Below are positions 16,577-25,053 of a DNA stretch of 35,563 nt, piece after piece. Numbering within the stretch: the first letter of the stretch is position 1; every line of letters starts with the position of its first letter. A program made the position numbers and the translations under genes. Where the stretch lies: the NCBI GenBank assembly GCA_964573895.1, contig CAZNLS010000012.1:1-35563 (forward strand). The letters run 5' to 3'. The notes beneath the pieces are model-generated. The model saw only the letters and a program-made list of their open reading frames with translations. It made no database searches and was not told the origin of the DNA. The DNA is from CAZNLS01 sp964573895. Its GTDB lineage: Bacteria; Acidobacteriota; Aminicenantia; UBA2199.

Positions 16577-17896
16577 ATGCGTAATGCGATAATTATGGGT
16601 GCAGCCGGAAGAGATTTCCACAATTTCAATCTGGTTTTCAGAGAAAACAGTGATGTAAAAGTTGTAGCTTTTACAGCGACTCAGATTCCGGATATAGAAG
16701 GAAGGAAATATCCAAAAGAACTTGCGGGAGATCTCTATCCTGATGGAATTAATATTTACCCTGAGGAAGAACTGCTTGATTTAATTGTAAAATTTAATGT
16801 TCAGGATGTCTATTTTTCATATAGCGATGTTCCGTATCAGTATATTATGGATAAATCTGCTGATGTAATGAAAGCAGGAGCAAATTTCATTCTTTTAGGA
16901 CCTAACGAAACAATGGTTGAAAGCACCAAGCCTGTAATTTCAGTCTGTGCGGTAAGAACCGGTTGTGGTAAGAGCCAGACAACAAGAAAGGTCGGAGAGA
17001 TTTTACAGGGGATGGGTTATCGTGTGGCTGCAATCCGACATCCGATGCCGTATGGTGATCTTGTGAAACAGAGAGTTCAAAAATTTGAGACTATTGAAGA
17101 TTTAAAAAAACATGATTGCACAATTGAGGAGATGGAAGAGTATGAACCTCATATAAGGAGCGGGATTGTTGTCTTTGCCGGTGTTGATTATACTGATATT
17201 TTGAGAGAAGCCGAAAAGATAGCCGATGTCATTCTTTGGGATGGTGGAAATAATGACCTCCCATTTTATAAATCAGATCTTGAGATTGTTGTTGCAGATC
17301 CCCACAGACCCGGGCACGAATTTTCATACTATCCCGGTGGAGCTAATTTTAAAAGAGCAGATGTTGTAGTTATAAATAAAATTGATACTGCTGATTTTGA
17401 GGATGTTCTTGAAGTCAGGGACAGTATTAGGGAAATGAATCCTGATGCCGAAGTTGTCGATGGAGCATCACCCATTTTTGTAGAAGACGGTAATAAGATA
17501 AGAGGTAAGAAAGTACTTGTTATTGAAGATGGGCCGACACTGACTCATGGTGAAATGAAATATGGTGCCGGAGTTATGGCAGCATATAAATATGGTGCAT
17601 CCGAACTTGTTGACCCGAGACCATATGCTGTTGGAACAATCGCATATACATTCGAAAAATATCCTGAAATCGGGACGCTTTTACCTGCGATGGGATATGG
17701 AGATGCTCAAATGAAAGATCTTGAAGATACAATTCATAAAAGTGAAGCTGACCTGGTTATTATTGCAACTCCGATTGATCTTGGGAGGATAATCAACTTT
17801 AAAAAACCGACAGTCAGAGTTACATACGAACTTGAAGAAATTGGAACACCTACATTAGAAAATATACTTAAGAAACATCCTAAACTAAAAAAATAA
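16577..17896 (+). CDS. Cyclic 2,3-diphosphoglycerate synthetase-like P-loop protein
   Basis: The 439 residues resemble the cyclic 2,3-diphosphoglycerate synthetase (CpgS) family, first known from hyperthermophilic methanogens, where cDPG is a thermoprotectant. An N-terminal Rossmann-like region (IIMGAAGRDFHNFN, residues 5-18) is followed by a P-loop-like RTGCGKSQTT (127-136), WDGGNNDLPF (221-230) and a GTPase-style NKID (267-270). The loop lacks the usual first Gly/Ala of Walker A. A bacterium with carbamate kinase as the next gene makes cDPG production doubtful. A role tied to carbamoyl phosphate or acyl-phosphate chemistry is a reasonable inference. It has a strong promoter and ribosome-binding site, and arcC starts 54 bases downstream. 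Confidence 0.8.
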   Translation: MRNAIIMGAAGRDFHNFNLVFRENSDVKVVAFTATQIPDIEGRKYPKELAGDLYPDGINIYPEEELLDLIVKFNVQDVYFSYSDVPYQYIMDKSADVMKAGANFILLGPNETMVESTKPVISVCAVRTGCGKSQTTRKVGEILQGMGYRVAAIRHPMPYGDLVKQRVQKFETIEDLKKHDCTIEEMEEYEPHIRSGIVVFAGVDYTDILREAEKIADVILWDGGNNDLPFYKSDLEIVVADPHRPGHEFSYYPGGANFKRADVVVINKIDTADFEDVLEVRDSIREMNPDAEVVDGASPIFVEDGNKIRGKKVLVIEDGPTLTHGEMKYGAGVMAAYKYGASELVDPRPYAVGTIAYTFEKYPEIGTLLPAMGYGDAQMKDLEDTIHKSEADLVIIATPIDLGRIINFKKPTVRVTYELEEIGTPTLENILKKHPKLKK

Positions 17897-17950
17897 CTTT
17901 TTTAATTTTTACTGGCCCAAAATGGTTCTGTCGGGGAAAAGGGAGTGGTG

Positions 17951-18904
17951 ATGAAAAATAAACTTGCACTTATTGCTTTTGGCGGAAATGCGATGCTAGC
18001 ATCTAATGAAAAAGGAACTGCCAAAGATCAGTACAGAAATGCAAAGAAAGCAGCATCACTAATGGTGGATATTATTAAAAAAGGTTATGAATTGATTATT
18101 GTTCATGGTAACGGTCCGCAGGTTGGCAATTTACTTCTGAGAATGGAGGCCGGATCCAATATTGTACCGGCTCTTCCCCTAGATGTCTGTGATGCGATGA
18201 CAGAAGGCAGTATGGGATATATGCTTGAGAGAGCTATTGTAAATGAACTCAGGAAACAATCAATAGATAAAGAGGTAACAACAATTCTAACTCAGGTAAT
18301 AGTAGACAGGGAAGATAAAGCGTTTGATAATCCTACTAAGCCAATAGGTCCTTTCTATAATGAATTCAGGGCAAAAAAGTTGAAAAAAGAGTTGAGATGG
18401 GATATGGTTGAAGATGCGGGAAGAGGATACAGAAGGGTAGTTCCGTCCCCGCGCCCGATTGATATTGTACCTAAACAGGCAATCAGGGCGATGGTTGAGA
18501 AAGGAATCGTTGTAATTGCTGCAGGCGGCGGCGGAATTCCGGTATTTATCAATTCGCTTGGGTATGTTGAAGGGGTTGAAGCAGTGATAGATAAAGATTA
18601 TGCATCTTCACTCATTTCCAAAGAAGCCGGCGTCGATCTCTTTATTATTTTAACAGGTGTAGACAGGGTTTTTGAGAATTTTGGTCAACCTGATCAGAAA
18701 CCTTTGAAGACACTTGGAATCAGAAAAGCTGAAGAAATGCTGGAGGCAGGAGAATTCCCTCCTGGCTCAATGGGACCGAAGATTTCCGCAGCTATTGATT
18801 ATATTGAAGGTGGAGGTAATGAAGTCCTGATAACCTCTGCAGAAAAATTAAGGGCTTCCCTGATAGGGCGCTCCGGAACCAGGATTGTAAAGGATAATAA
18901 TTGA
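17951..18904 (+). CDS. arcC: Carbamate kinase
   Basis: Carbamate kinase transfers the phosphate of carbamoyl phosphate to ADP, yielding ATP with CO2 and ammonia; it ends fermentative degradation of arginine, allantoin/purines or related compounds. The ATG at 17951 is preferred over in-frame GTGs at 17945 and 17948 because an AGGGAG site (17940-17945) is then correctly spaced. The product has 317 residues. Family motifs are ALIAFGGNAM near the start, IIVHGNGPQVGN near 50, AAGGGGIPV near 195, EAVIDKDYASSLIS near 213 and GSMGPKI near 275. No carbamoyltransferase or arginine deiminase gene lies in the window, so the source of carbamoyl phosphate is unknown. Confidence 0.96.
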   Translation: MKNKLALIAFGGNAMLASNEKGTAKDQYRNAKKAASLMVDIIKKGYELIIVHGNGPQVGNLLLRMEAGSNIVPALPLDVCDAMTEGSMGYMLERAIVNELRKQSIDKEVTTILTQVIVDREDKAFDNPTKPIGPFYNEFRAKKLKKELRWDMVEDAGRGYRRVVPSPRPIDIVPKQAIRAMVEKGIVVIAAGGGGIPVFINSLGYVEGVEAVIDKDYASSLISKEAGVDLFIILTGVDRVFENFGQPDQKPLKTLGIRKAEEMLEAGEFPPGSMGPKISAAIDYIEGGGNEVLITSAEKLRASLIGRSGTRIVKDNN

Positions 18905-18919
18905 TTTAGGGAGTATAAA

Positions 18920-21055
18920 TTGGAAACGAATTTAAACATTGAAGAAAAGGATCTAAAATTTATAAGAGATTATCTGAAAGAGAAAGATGATCCGGTACCT
19001 ATAGAGGAAATATCCCTGAATCTGGCCTTCTATAAAACAGAAAAGAACAGGGCTCAAAAAGTAAAAATCTATTCTCCGGGATGTGAATATAAAGAAGGCG
19101 ACCTTATATATAAAGAATATCCGGGAAAACTCCCTGTAGGAACAAAAAAACATTTAGAACTTGAATCGGGTGTAGTCTTAAAGGTTGTAGAGGTCAGAAC
19201 AAGATTTAAAGATGAAATTAAGCTTGCTTACGAGGGTACTTCTGACTATAAGAAATATATCGATTATCTGAAAAGGCAGAAAATTGAGCTTTTACTCCCT
19301 CACAAACAGTCAAAACCCTGTCTTAAAACCGAATACCTTAACGACGATGATGATCCGAGAAAAAAATATGCTCCGCTTCTAAAGAAAGATTTTAATACTA
19401 TGAACAAGAAACTTGCAACTGCATTATCCAGAAGCAGCGATATAGCTTTTACAGGTGATAAAATATTGCTGAAGAAAAGACTTAAACCGGTTGAAAATGA
19501 AGTTTTTGACAAAATCAGGGAGTTCTTAAAAGAGAATGCAAAAGCTGATAGCACTGAATTTTTTGTAGAGAATTTTCTTAAAATTCCTCCAGCTGATAAA
19601 TCATTTGAATCATACTGTTTTTCTCTGAATTACAGAATGAAAACAGATTTTAAGATAGATTTCCAGCAGGTTAATTTTAAGGGATGGGGAAAGTGGAATC
19701 TTATCTCTCAGATTTATTATAAAAAAAGAGATTCTATTTTAAGTGAAAAGAATCCGCTAAAAGATAAAGTTCACATAGAAAATAAAAAGGGACTCTCTCA
19801 TTTGAGGAAAAAGTTTATTGAAGAGATCTTCGACAATGATAGCAACAGGTATTTTATTTCACAAAGAGAGATTGCTGCCGGAGGTCTGAGATTACGGGAT
19901 CCCGGCACATTTACTTCAGAATATGAAGAGGTTAAACTCATTGATGAAGGTACCAGAAAAGAATACATTGTATATTTTTATTCGGAAGCCAATCTTCTGC
20001 TGGGCCTCGAAGAACTGTATTCATCATATAAGATAATCCAGGGAGCAATTTTCACTATTTCAAGTTTTGATGATAATAATATTTTTTTCAATTTAAGAAC
20101 AACTAAAAAAGGGACAATATCTGAAAGAGTTGATTATGATAACGAAAACAGGACCTTTATTTCACATGAAGAGAAACTGGCTTCCCAGGTTTTTGTAAAC
20201 AAGGCTATGTATCTTGAACATGAGGAGTTTCTTGATATCGCATCAAATATTGATTATTACAGGAAAAGTGATTCTCTAAATGAACTTATTTATAAAGTGT
20301 TTATGAATTTTGGAATAAAAGAGAGAAATTCAGAACTTCATATTCTACATCTTTATCATATACTTGATATTATATATCCGATCAGATTTGAAACGGTGGC
20401 TGATGTGCTGATTGGAAATAACGAATTTATTGCTTCTGAAAAAATTTCCGGAGTCTATTATCTTGATCTCAACCAGGATGAGCGTTCCAAGCTCGGAGTT
20501 TCAGCTTCACAGTCTCAGGAATTACCAAAAACTCCGACTGTGAAGAAAGAGTCTCAAAAGGATGAGATCAAAAGATTAAGAGAAGAAAGAAAAAGAAAGC
20601 GCGAAGAAGAGATGTTGAGAAAAGAACAGCTTGAGCAGGAGCGTATCTCTACCGCTTCCAGACTTGAAAAGAAGCCATTACCTTCACACCCGAGACGTGA
20701 AGAGAAAATATCAAGTCCCCAAGAGCCGGTGTTTGAGAAGCAGAGGAAGAAGAGTTCAGTTCAGAAAAAATCTTCAAAATCCGAATATAAAGAAAAGGAA
20801 TCGAAACCGGTTAAGAAAACAATTCCAAAACCTCAGGATGAGCAACTTGATATCGAAGATATAAAAAGTGAAATAGAGCTTCTGAAATTAAAAGAAGAAG
20901 TTGAGAAAAAAAGGAAAGATACAGAAAAGAAAAAGAAGGAAAAGGAAGTAGCTTTTAAAGATGACGGAAAAGGAATTGGAGGAATTTTTGCATCCAAACT
21001 CGATGAGATTGTCAAGACCGAATCCGATAAAGAAAAAAACAAAAAAAAGAAATGA
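18920..21055 (+). CDS. Unrecognised 711-residue protein with winged-helix-like segments and long charged tail
   Basis: I do not recognise this protein. A TTG start is supported by an AGGGAG site at 18908-18913. Residues about 12-32 (FIRDYLKEKDDPVPIEEIS) look like a winged-helix start, and a region near 455-515 ending in YYLDL resembles another helix-turn-helix module. The middle (about 60-440) is a mixed alpha/beta, lysine-rich soluble region with no catalytic motif seen. From about residue 527 to the end it is extremely rich in Lys, Glu, Arg and Ser, with predicted helix or coiled-coil runs (DEIKRLREERKRKREEEM). The final stretch, GKGIGGIFASKLDEIVK, may be a conserved tail motif. No signal peptide is seen, so it is probably cytoplasmic. 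It lies between arcC and the NAD(P)HX repair gene, which it overlaps by 4 bases. Confidence 0.7.
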   Translation: METNLNIEEKDLKFIRDYLKEKDDPVPIEEISLNLAFYKTEKNRAQKVKIYSPGCEYKEGDLIYKEYPGKLPVGTKKHLELESGVVLKVVEVRTRFKDEIKLAYEGTSDYKKYIDYLKRQKIELLLPHKQSKPCLKTEYLNDDDDPRKKYAPLLKKDFNTMNKKLATALSRSSDIAFTGDKILLKKRLKPVENEVFDKIREFLKENAKADSTEFFVENFLKIPPADKSFESYCFSLNYRMKTDFKIDFQQVNFKGWGKWNLISQIYYKKRDSILSEKNPLKDKVHIENKKGLSHLRKKFIEEIFDNDSNRYFISQREIAAGGLRLRDPGTFTSEYEEVKLIDEGTRKEYIVYFYSEANLLLGLEELYSSYKIIQGAIFTISSFDDNNIFFNLRTTKKGTISERVDYDNENRTFISHEEKLASQVFVNKAMYLEHEEFLDIASNIDYYRKSDSLNELIYKVFMNFGIKERNSELHILHLYHILDIIYPIRFETVADVLIGNNEFIASEKISGVYYLDLNQDERSKLGVSASQSQELPKTPTVKKESQKDEIKRLREERKRKREEEMLRKEQLEQERISTASRLEKKPLPSHPRREEKISSPQEPVFEKQRKKSSVQKKSSKSEYKEKESKPVKKTIPKPQDEQLDIEDIKSEIELLKLKEEVEKKRKDTEKKKKEKEVAFKDDGKGIGGIFASKLDEIVKTESDKEKNKKKK

Positions 21056-22614
21056 AGATATTGTTCTCGGATTGGATGCGATCATTGGATTCCGAGGCTA
21101 TCAATAAAATAAAAATACCCTCTATTGTCTTAATGGAAAATGCAGCTTCTTCGGTTGCAAGAATAGTTTTATCAAAATTTAATCCGGATGTTTTTAGACA
21201 TATTATTGTGTTGGCCGGACCGGGAAACAATGGCGGAGATGGAATTGCTGTGGGCAGGAAACTCTGCAACAGGGGATATTCAGTTCAGATAATACTTCTC
21301 ACTGACCCCGGTAATTTAAGGGGGGACCCTCTATTAAATTTAAAAATAGCAGAAAATATCGGATTAAAGGTGAATTCTGTTAATGATATAAACGTTTTTA
21401 TTAAAATAATGCGGAAATATCCGGAAAATGAGACTGTTATTATTGATTCAATTTTTGGAACCGGATTATCACGTTCTATAGAGGATAGCTTTTATATTGA
21501 TGTGTTTAAGTTTATTAATAATTTCGGAAGTAAAGTTGTTTCAGTAGATATACCTTCCGGGTTATCAGATAATTTTGATTGTATTGATTCTCCGTCTGTT
21601 GCTGCAGATTTAACTGTAACTTTCCAGGCATTAAAGATTCCTCTTTTATTTCCCGAAATTTTAAATAAAACCGGTGAGATTTGGGTTGCAGATATCGGTA
21701 TACCTTCCAAATTGCTGAATAATAAGAATTATTATGTTGAACTGATATCGTCAATTTCTGTTTCTCCTGTGATCCATACATCCTCTCCTTCAGATCACAA
21801 GGGAATCTACGGTCATTCTCTGGTTATAGGGGGTTCGGATGATAAACCGGGTGCTGCTATGCTCTCCTCATTTGCATCTCTCAGAACAGGGGGAGGGCTG
21901 GTTACCTGCACTGAGAGTATTGAAACAGTAAATTCTGATTTAAAAAGAATTCCTGAAGTAATGACAGTTCCATTTGCTTCTCTTTTTCCTTTAAAAGATA
22001 TCGATGATAAGTATAAAGCAGTACTGGCAGGGCCCGGATTAGGAACAGATCATAAAATAAAAGATTTGGTTGTTTCTTTAATTGATATACTGGCCGGGCC
22101 ACTCGTTCTTGATGCCGATGCATTGAATGTTATTAAGGGTGAGGCCGGAGTTCTAAAAAAGAAAAGAGGAGTGCCTCCGATTATTACTCCTCACCCACTG
22201 GAATTTTCGAGGTTGTCAGGAATATCAGTGCGGGAAATCAAGGCTTTTCCAATAAAAATCGCCAGAGAATTTTCAATTAATTATAACGTTTACCTGGTTT
22301 TAAAGGGGCACCATACAATCGTGAGCACTCCCCGGGGAAATGTTTACATAAATGAAACCGGAAATCCCGGGATGGCAACTGCAGGAAGCGGGGATGTTTT
22401 GGGAGGAATCCTGCTGGGATTGATATCAAGAACCCTTGATAAATTCCCGCTTGAAAGGATTCTTTGCGCAGGTGTTTTTATTCACGGACTTGCCGGAGAT
22501 TTTGCTGAAAAAGAGATGAGCGAAGTATCAATGGTTGCTTCTGATATTATAGAAAAAATCCCTGAAGCAATAAAAAAAACAGATGAATATAAATCTGAAA
22601 TCGGGATCATTTGA
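21052..22614 (+). CDS. nnrDE: Bifunctional NAD(P)H-hydrate epimerase / ADP-dependent dehydratase
   Basis: This enzyme repairs NAD(P)H damaged by hydration: an N-terminal YjeF_N epimerase (about 1-215) and a C-terminal ribokinase-like dehydratase (about 235-510), in the usual fused order. Motifs are GPGNNGGDGIAVGR (56-69) in the epimerase. In the dehydratase they are GGSDDKPGAAMLSSFASLR, PLVLDADALNVI, PHPLEFSRLSG and AGSGDVLGG with Asp448. The start overlaps the previous gene in an ATGA junction. Its own 3' end overlaps tsaE by 32 bases. Linkage of nnr to tsaE is common in bacteria. Confidence 0.96.
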   Translation: MKILFSDWMRSLDSEAINKIKIPSIVLMENAASSVARIVLSKFNPDVFRHIIVLAGPGNNGGDGIAVGRKLCNRGYSVQIILLTDPGNLRGDPLLNLKIAENIGLKVNSVNDINVFIKIMRKYPENETVIIDSIFGTGLSRSIEDSFYIDVFKFINNFGSKVVSVDIPSGLSDNFDCIDSPSVAADLTVTFQALKIPLLFPEILNKTGEIWVADIGIPSKLLNNKNYYVELISSISVSPVIHTSSPSDHKGIYGHSLVIGGSDDKPGAAMLSSFASLRTGGGLVTCTESIETVNSDLKRIPEVMTVPFASLFPLKDIDDKYKAVLAGPGLGTDHKIKDLVVSLIDILAGPLVLDADALNVIKGEAGVLKKKRGVPPIITPHPLEFSRLSGISVREIKAFPIKIAREFSINYNVYLVLKGHHTIVSTPRGNVYINETGNPGMATAGSGDVLGGILLGLISRTLDKFPLERILCAGVFIHGLAGDFAEKEMSEVSMVASDIIEKIPEAIKKTDEYKSEIGII

Positions 22615-23047
22615 AGAGACTGAAAAAATTGGCCGGATCATCGGAAAAAATCTCGGAGATTCGGCGCTAATCCTTTTATCGGGTAATTTGGGAGCCGGTA
22701 AAACCACTATTGCAAAGGGTATTGGGAGTTCTTTAGGTATCAATCCAAGGGATATTGTCAGTCCTACTTTTACCCTAATGAATATTTATCATGGAACTGT
22801 AAATATATTTCATATTGATCTTTACAGGATGGAAGAATCACCCGGTTTAGAGATACCGGAAATAGATGATAACCTTGGGGATGGAATTATTGTTGTCGAG
22901 TGGGCTGACTATGCTGATAAGTCCTATAGAAGAGAGAAAAATCTTGTTGAAATTCATCTTGAATTAAGAAAAGGGGAGCCTGATATGAGAAATATTATAA
23001 TAAAATCCGATTATCTTAATATTCCTCAATCTGCTTTCAGATCCTGA
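22583..23047 (+). CDS. tsaE: tRNA threonylcarbamoyladenosine biosynthesis ATPase TsaE
   Basis: TsaE is the small ATPase that, with TsaB and TsaD, completes the t6A37 modification of ANN-decoding tRNAs. The 154 residues carry a Walker A SGNLGAGKTT (Lys40, Thr41). The family signature SPTFTLMNIY follows at about 59-68, then HIDLYRMEES, and the WADYAD segment near 107. It overlaps the NAD(P)HX repair gene by 32 bases and has no clear ribosome-binding site, which suggests coupled translation. Its 3' end overlaps the convergent GWxTD gene by 11 bases. Confidence 0.96.
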   Translation: MNINLKSGSFEETEKIGRIIGKNLGDSALILLSGNLGAGKTTIAKGIGSSLGINPRDIVSPTFTLMNIYHGTVNIFHIDLYRMEESPGLEIPEIDDNLGDGIIVVEWADYADKSYRREKNLVEIHLELRKGEPDMRNIIIKSDYLNIPQSAFRS

Positions 23048-23975
23048 TTTTTGCTTTGCATGAATCTCTTGATTTTGATCTCCCCAGTTCATCTTCTCCA
23101 ATGATATCAAAAAAGTATTTTCCTCCTTTTTTTATATCTAAAGGTATATCAAATGAGATATTTTTTTTTGAAAGAATATTTGAATTTTTTTCGTTTATCT
23201 CTTTTTTGAATTTAACAACTCCCATTCTTTTGAAATTCAGATATTTATATATTCTAAAGTTGAATGAAGCTTTGATATTAGAACCGGATTCATCAAAGCT
23301 GACATTCTTCAGGGGAATTGAAATATGAATACTGTTTTTTTTATATTTGCACTTAAAACGGAATTGTGATGTGCGATTTTTACTGTTATCAAGCACTGAA
23401 ATTTTTGCAAGATCAATTGCAGTCAGAAGTGTGGCTGGAACTCTTTCAAGCCTGAACTTGCCAAATCCTTTTCTGTCTGAAAAAATCAGAGAAAGTTTGT
23501 AACGATAATAATACCAAATCTCCATGGGGAGCCGCTTTGTTGATGCAAGACTTCCATCACGTCTTAAATATGGCCTTTCTCCGAATTCCCTCCTGTCTGG
23601 AATACCCAGTTGTAGAAGTATTCTTCCTCTTTGGGTTTCCCAACCTGAATCCTTTTTGCTATATTCACGGAACCACCTGTTTGCATAGGCAATTCTTTCC
23701 CTAAAACTTAAGAGGGCTTCATTCTGATCATTGTCCGGAGTAGGATCTCTTTTCTCCCAGAACTCATTCATAAATTCTTTTCTTGATTCACTGTCAGGAA
23801 GGTGTTTATATATTGCCCTCTCTTCCTTAGACATTATAAGCCTTGTTTTCTCGTATAAACCGTCCATTTTTTTTGTGGGAACTTTATCGAGTTTGCTTTC
23901 ATATTTTTTTTTTACTGCTGCATAGATATTCCCTGTAAGGAAAATAACCAGCAGTAATGCAGCTGTTTTTTTCAT
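23037..23975 (-). CDS. GWxTD-domain exported protein
   Basis: This is a 312-residue protein with a signal peptide (MKKTAALLLVIFLTGNIYAA). The N-terminal half shows the GWxTD domain seen in Bacteroidota, Acidobacteriota and related phyla: WEKRDPTPDNDQNE (73-86), then RIAYANRWF, then the hallmark at 111-118, here GWETQRGR rather than GWxTDRGR, followed by LGIPD and EIWYYYRY. The C-terminal half is beta-rich and may be a small Ig-like module. The family's function is unknown; members are exported and often cluster with outer-membrane proteins. It is the last gene of a minus-strand run, 12 bases after the barrel gene. Its 3' end collides with tsaE. Confidence 0.85.
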   Translation of the reverse strand: MKKTAALLLVIFLTGNIYAAVKKKYESKLDKVPTKKMDGLYEKTRLIMSKEERAIYKHLPDSESRKEFMNEFWEKRDPTPDNDQNEALLSFRERIAYANRWFREYSKKDSGWETQRGRILLQLGIPDRREFGERPYLRRDGSLASTKRLPMEIWYYYRYKLSLIFSDRKGFGKFRLERVPATLLTAIDLAKISVLDNSKNRTSQFRFKCKYKKNSIHISIPLKNVSFDESGSNIKASFNFRIYKYLNFKRMGVVKFKKEINEKNSNILSKKNISFDIPLDIKKGGKYFFDIIGEDELGRSKSRDSCKAKIRI

Positions 23976-23987
23976 GTTATCTCCTGA

Positions 23988-24659
23988 TTATCTAAAATAG
24001 ATATGTACTCCTAAATTATATGTGCGACCCGAAAGATCTAATTTTTCGAAACCCTCAAAAAGTGAAGAAAGAGTGCCTTTTAAATACTGATCTTTTGCTT
24101 CGAAAGAGATACCTAAATGTCTTTTTATTCTTATAATAATTCCTATTCTGAGATTGAATCCCGGAGAATATGCTTTTGTATAGGCATATCCATCCTGAAT
24201 TGTTCCGTCCTCAAAATTGATAAAATCTCCCCACTGTTCGTATTTCCATGAATATATTCCTGCGCCTCCTCCAATGTAGGGAATTAGAAATCTCTTATAA
24301 CCTATTGGATAAACTTTAACATTTAATTCAAGTCCGCTGATTCGTAAGAACATATTCTGATAAATAGGAGAATCATCATCATATACATATTCACTATACT
24401 CTGAATATACTGTATTCGAATAGGTTCCTCCTTCAACTGACAGAGAGATAAACGGATTTGCGAAATATTCGATTTCCAATGCGTAAGAACTGTTATTAAA
24501 ATCTGATTTTGAGAAAGAAAGATTTTCAAAGTTAGTCTCCCAAAGGTCCGATTCAAGATTCGGAGTGAATATACCGAATTTAAAATTTATACTTCTTGTC
24601 CCGAATAAGATTGAGATAGATGATAACAATAGCAATACTATAATGGATATTCTTTTCAT
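23988..24659 (-). CDS. Small outer-membrane beta-barrel-like protein
   Basis: This 223-residue protein starts with a signal peptide (MKRISIIVLLLLSSISILFG) and continues with alternating amphipathic strands rich in Tyr, Phe, Ser and Gly, such as YIGGGAGIYSWKYEQW and FNLRIGIIIRIKRHLGISFEAK. It ends in YNLGVHIYFR, close to a BAM beta-signal. The size fits an 8-stranded barrel (OmpW/OprF-N-like). No specific ligand or family can be named. It lies 84 bases after the thioredoxin gene and 12 bases before the GWxTD gene. A GGAGG ribosome-binding site precedes the ATG. Confidence 0.7.
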   Translation of the reverse strand: MKRISIIVLLLLSSISILFGTRSINFKFGIFTPNLESDLWETNFENLSFSKSDFNNSSYALEIEYFANPFISLSVEGGTYSNTVYSEYSEYVYDDDSPIYQNMFLRISGLELNVKVYPIGYKRFLIPYIGGGAGIYSWKYEQWGDFINFEDGTIQDGYAYTKAYSPGFNLRIGIIIRIKRHLGISFEAKDQYLKGTLSSLFEGFEKLDLSGRTYNLGVHIYFR

Positions 24660-24743
24660 TTTTACCTCCGTCTAATAATAGCAAGTTGATTGCCAAAAAA
24701 TAACTCCGGATTCAGATGAAAAGTGTCCTCTATTTATAACACC

Positions 24744-25052
24744 CTATTTTTCAAATACTTTGAGCACTTTCTTCTTTGAGGGAACAGAGTTAAATCGTTT
24801 TAATTCTTTTCCTTCTTTAAAGATAATAAGAGTGGGAACTCCCAGGACAAAATAGTACTGTGCAGCTTCCGGATTTTCAACAACATCTATTTCAAATGCC
24901 TCTATGTTAAATTCGGTATTATCTCTGACAATCTCTTCTATCATAGGCGGGACTTTCTTGCAAGGTGCACAACCGGGAGAACTGAAATCAAAGATTACAT
25001 ATCCCTTTGAGCTTGCGATATCAATGTAACTTTTATCAGTGATCTTTTTCAT
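24744..25052 (-). CDS. Thioredoxin-fold protein, cytoplasmic type
   Basis: This is a 102-residue thioredoxin with no signal peptide. The active site is C28-A-P-C31 within FDFSSPGCAPCKK, where the family usually has WCGPC; the Trp is replaced by Gly. The cis-proline segment GVPTLIIF is kept. It may be a thiol reductase, possibly with altered redox potential because of the CAPC motif. It starts one base after the TlpA-type gene, so the two are probably co-translated. Confidence 0.88.
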   Translation of the reverse strand: MKKITDKSYIDIASSKGYVIFDFSSPGCAPCKKVPPMIEEIVRDNTEFNIEAFEIDVVENPEAAQYYFVLGVPTLIIFKEGKELKRFNSVPSKKKVLKVFEK

Positions 25053-25053
25053 T

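Noticed and set aside
16577..17896. Thermophily inferred from the cDPG-synthetase-like gene
   Set aside because: Bacterial homologues sit in other contexts; the AT-rich sequence and carbamate-kinase neighbour give no support for cDPG as a thermoprotectant.
20480..21055. Charged tail of the 711-aa protein as a frameshift artefact or separate gene
   Set aside because: The frame is continuous, Lys/Glu-rich helices are common in real tails, and the stop overlaps the next start in a normal ATGA junction.
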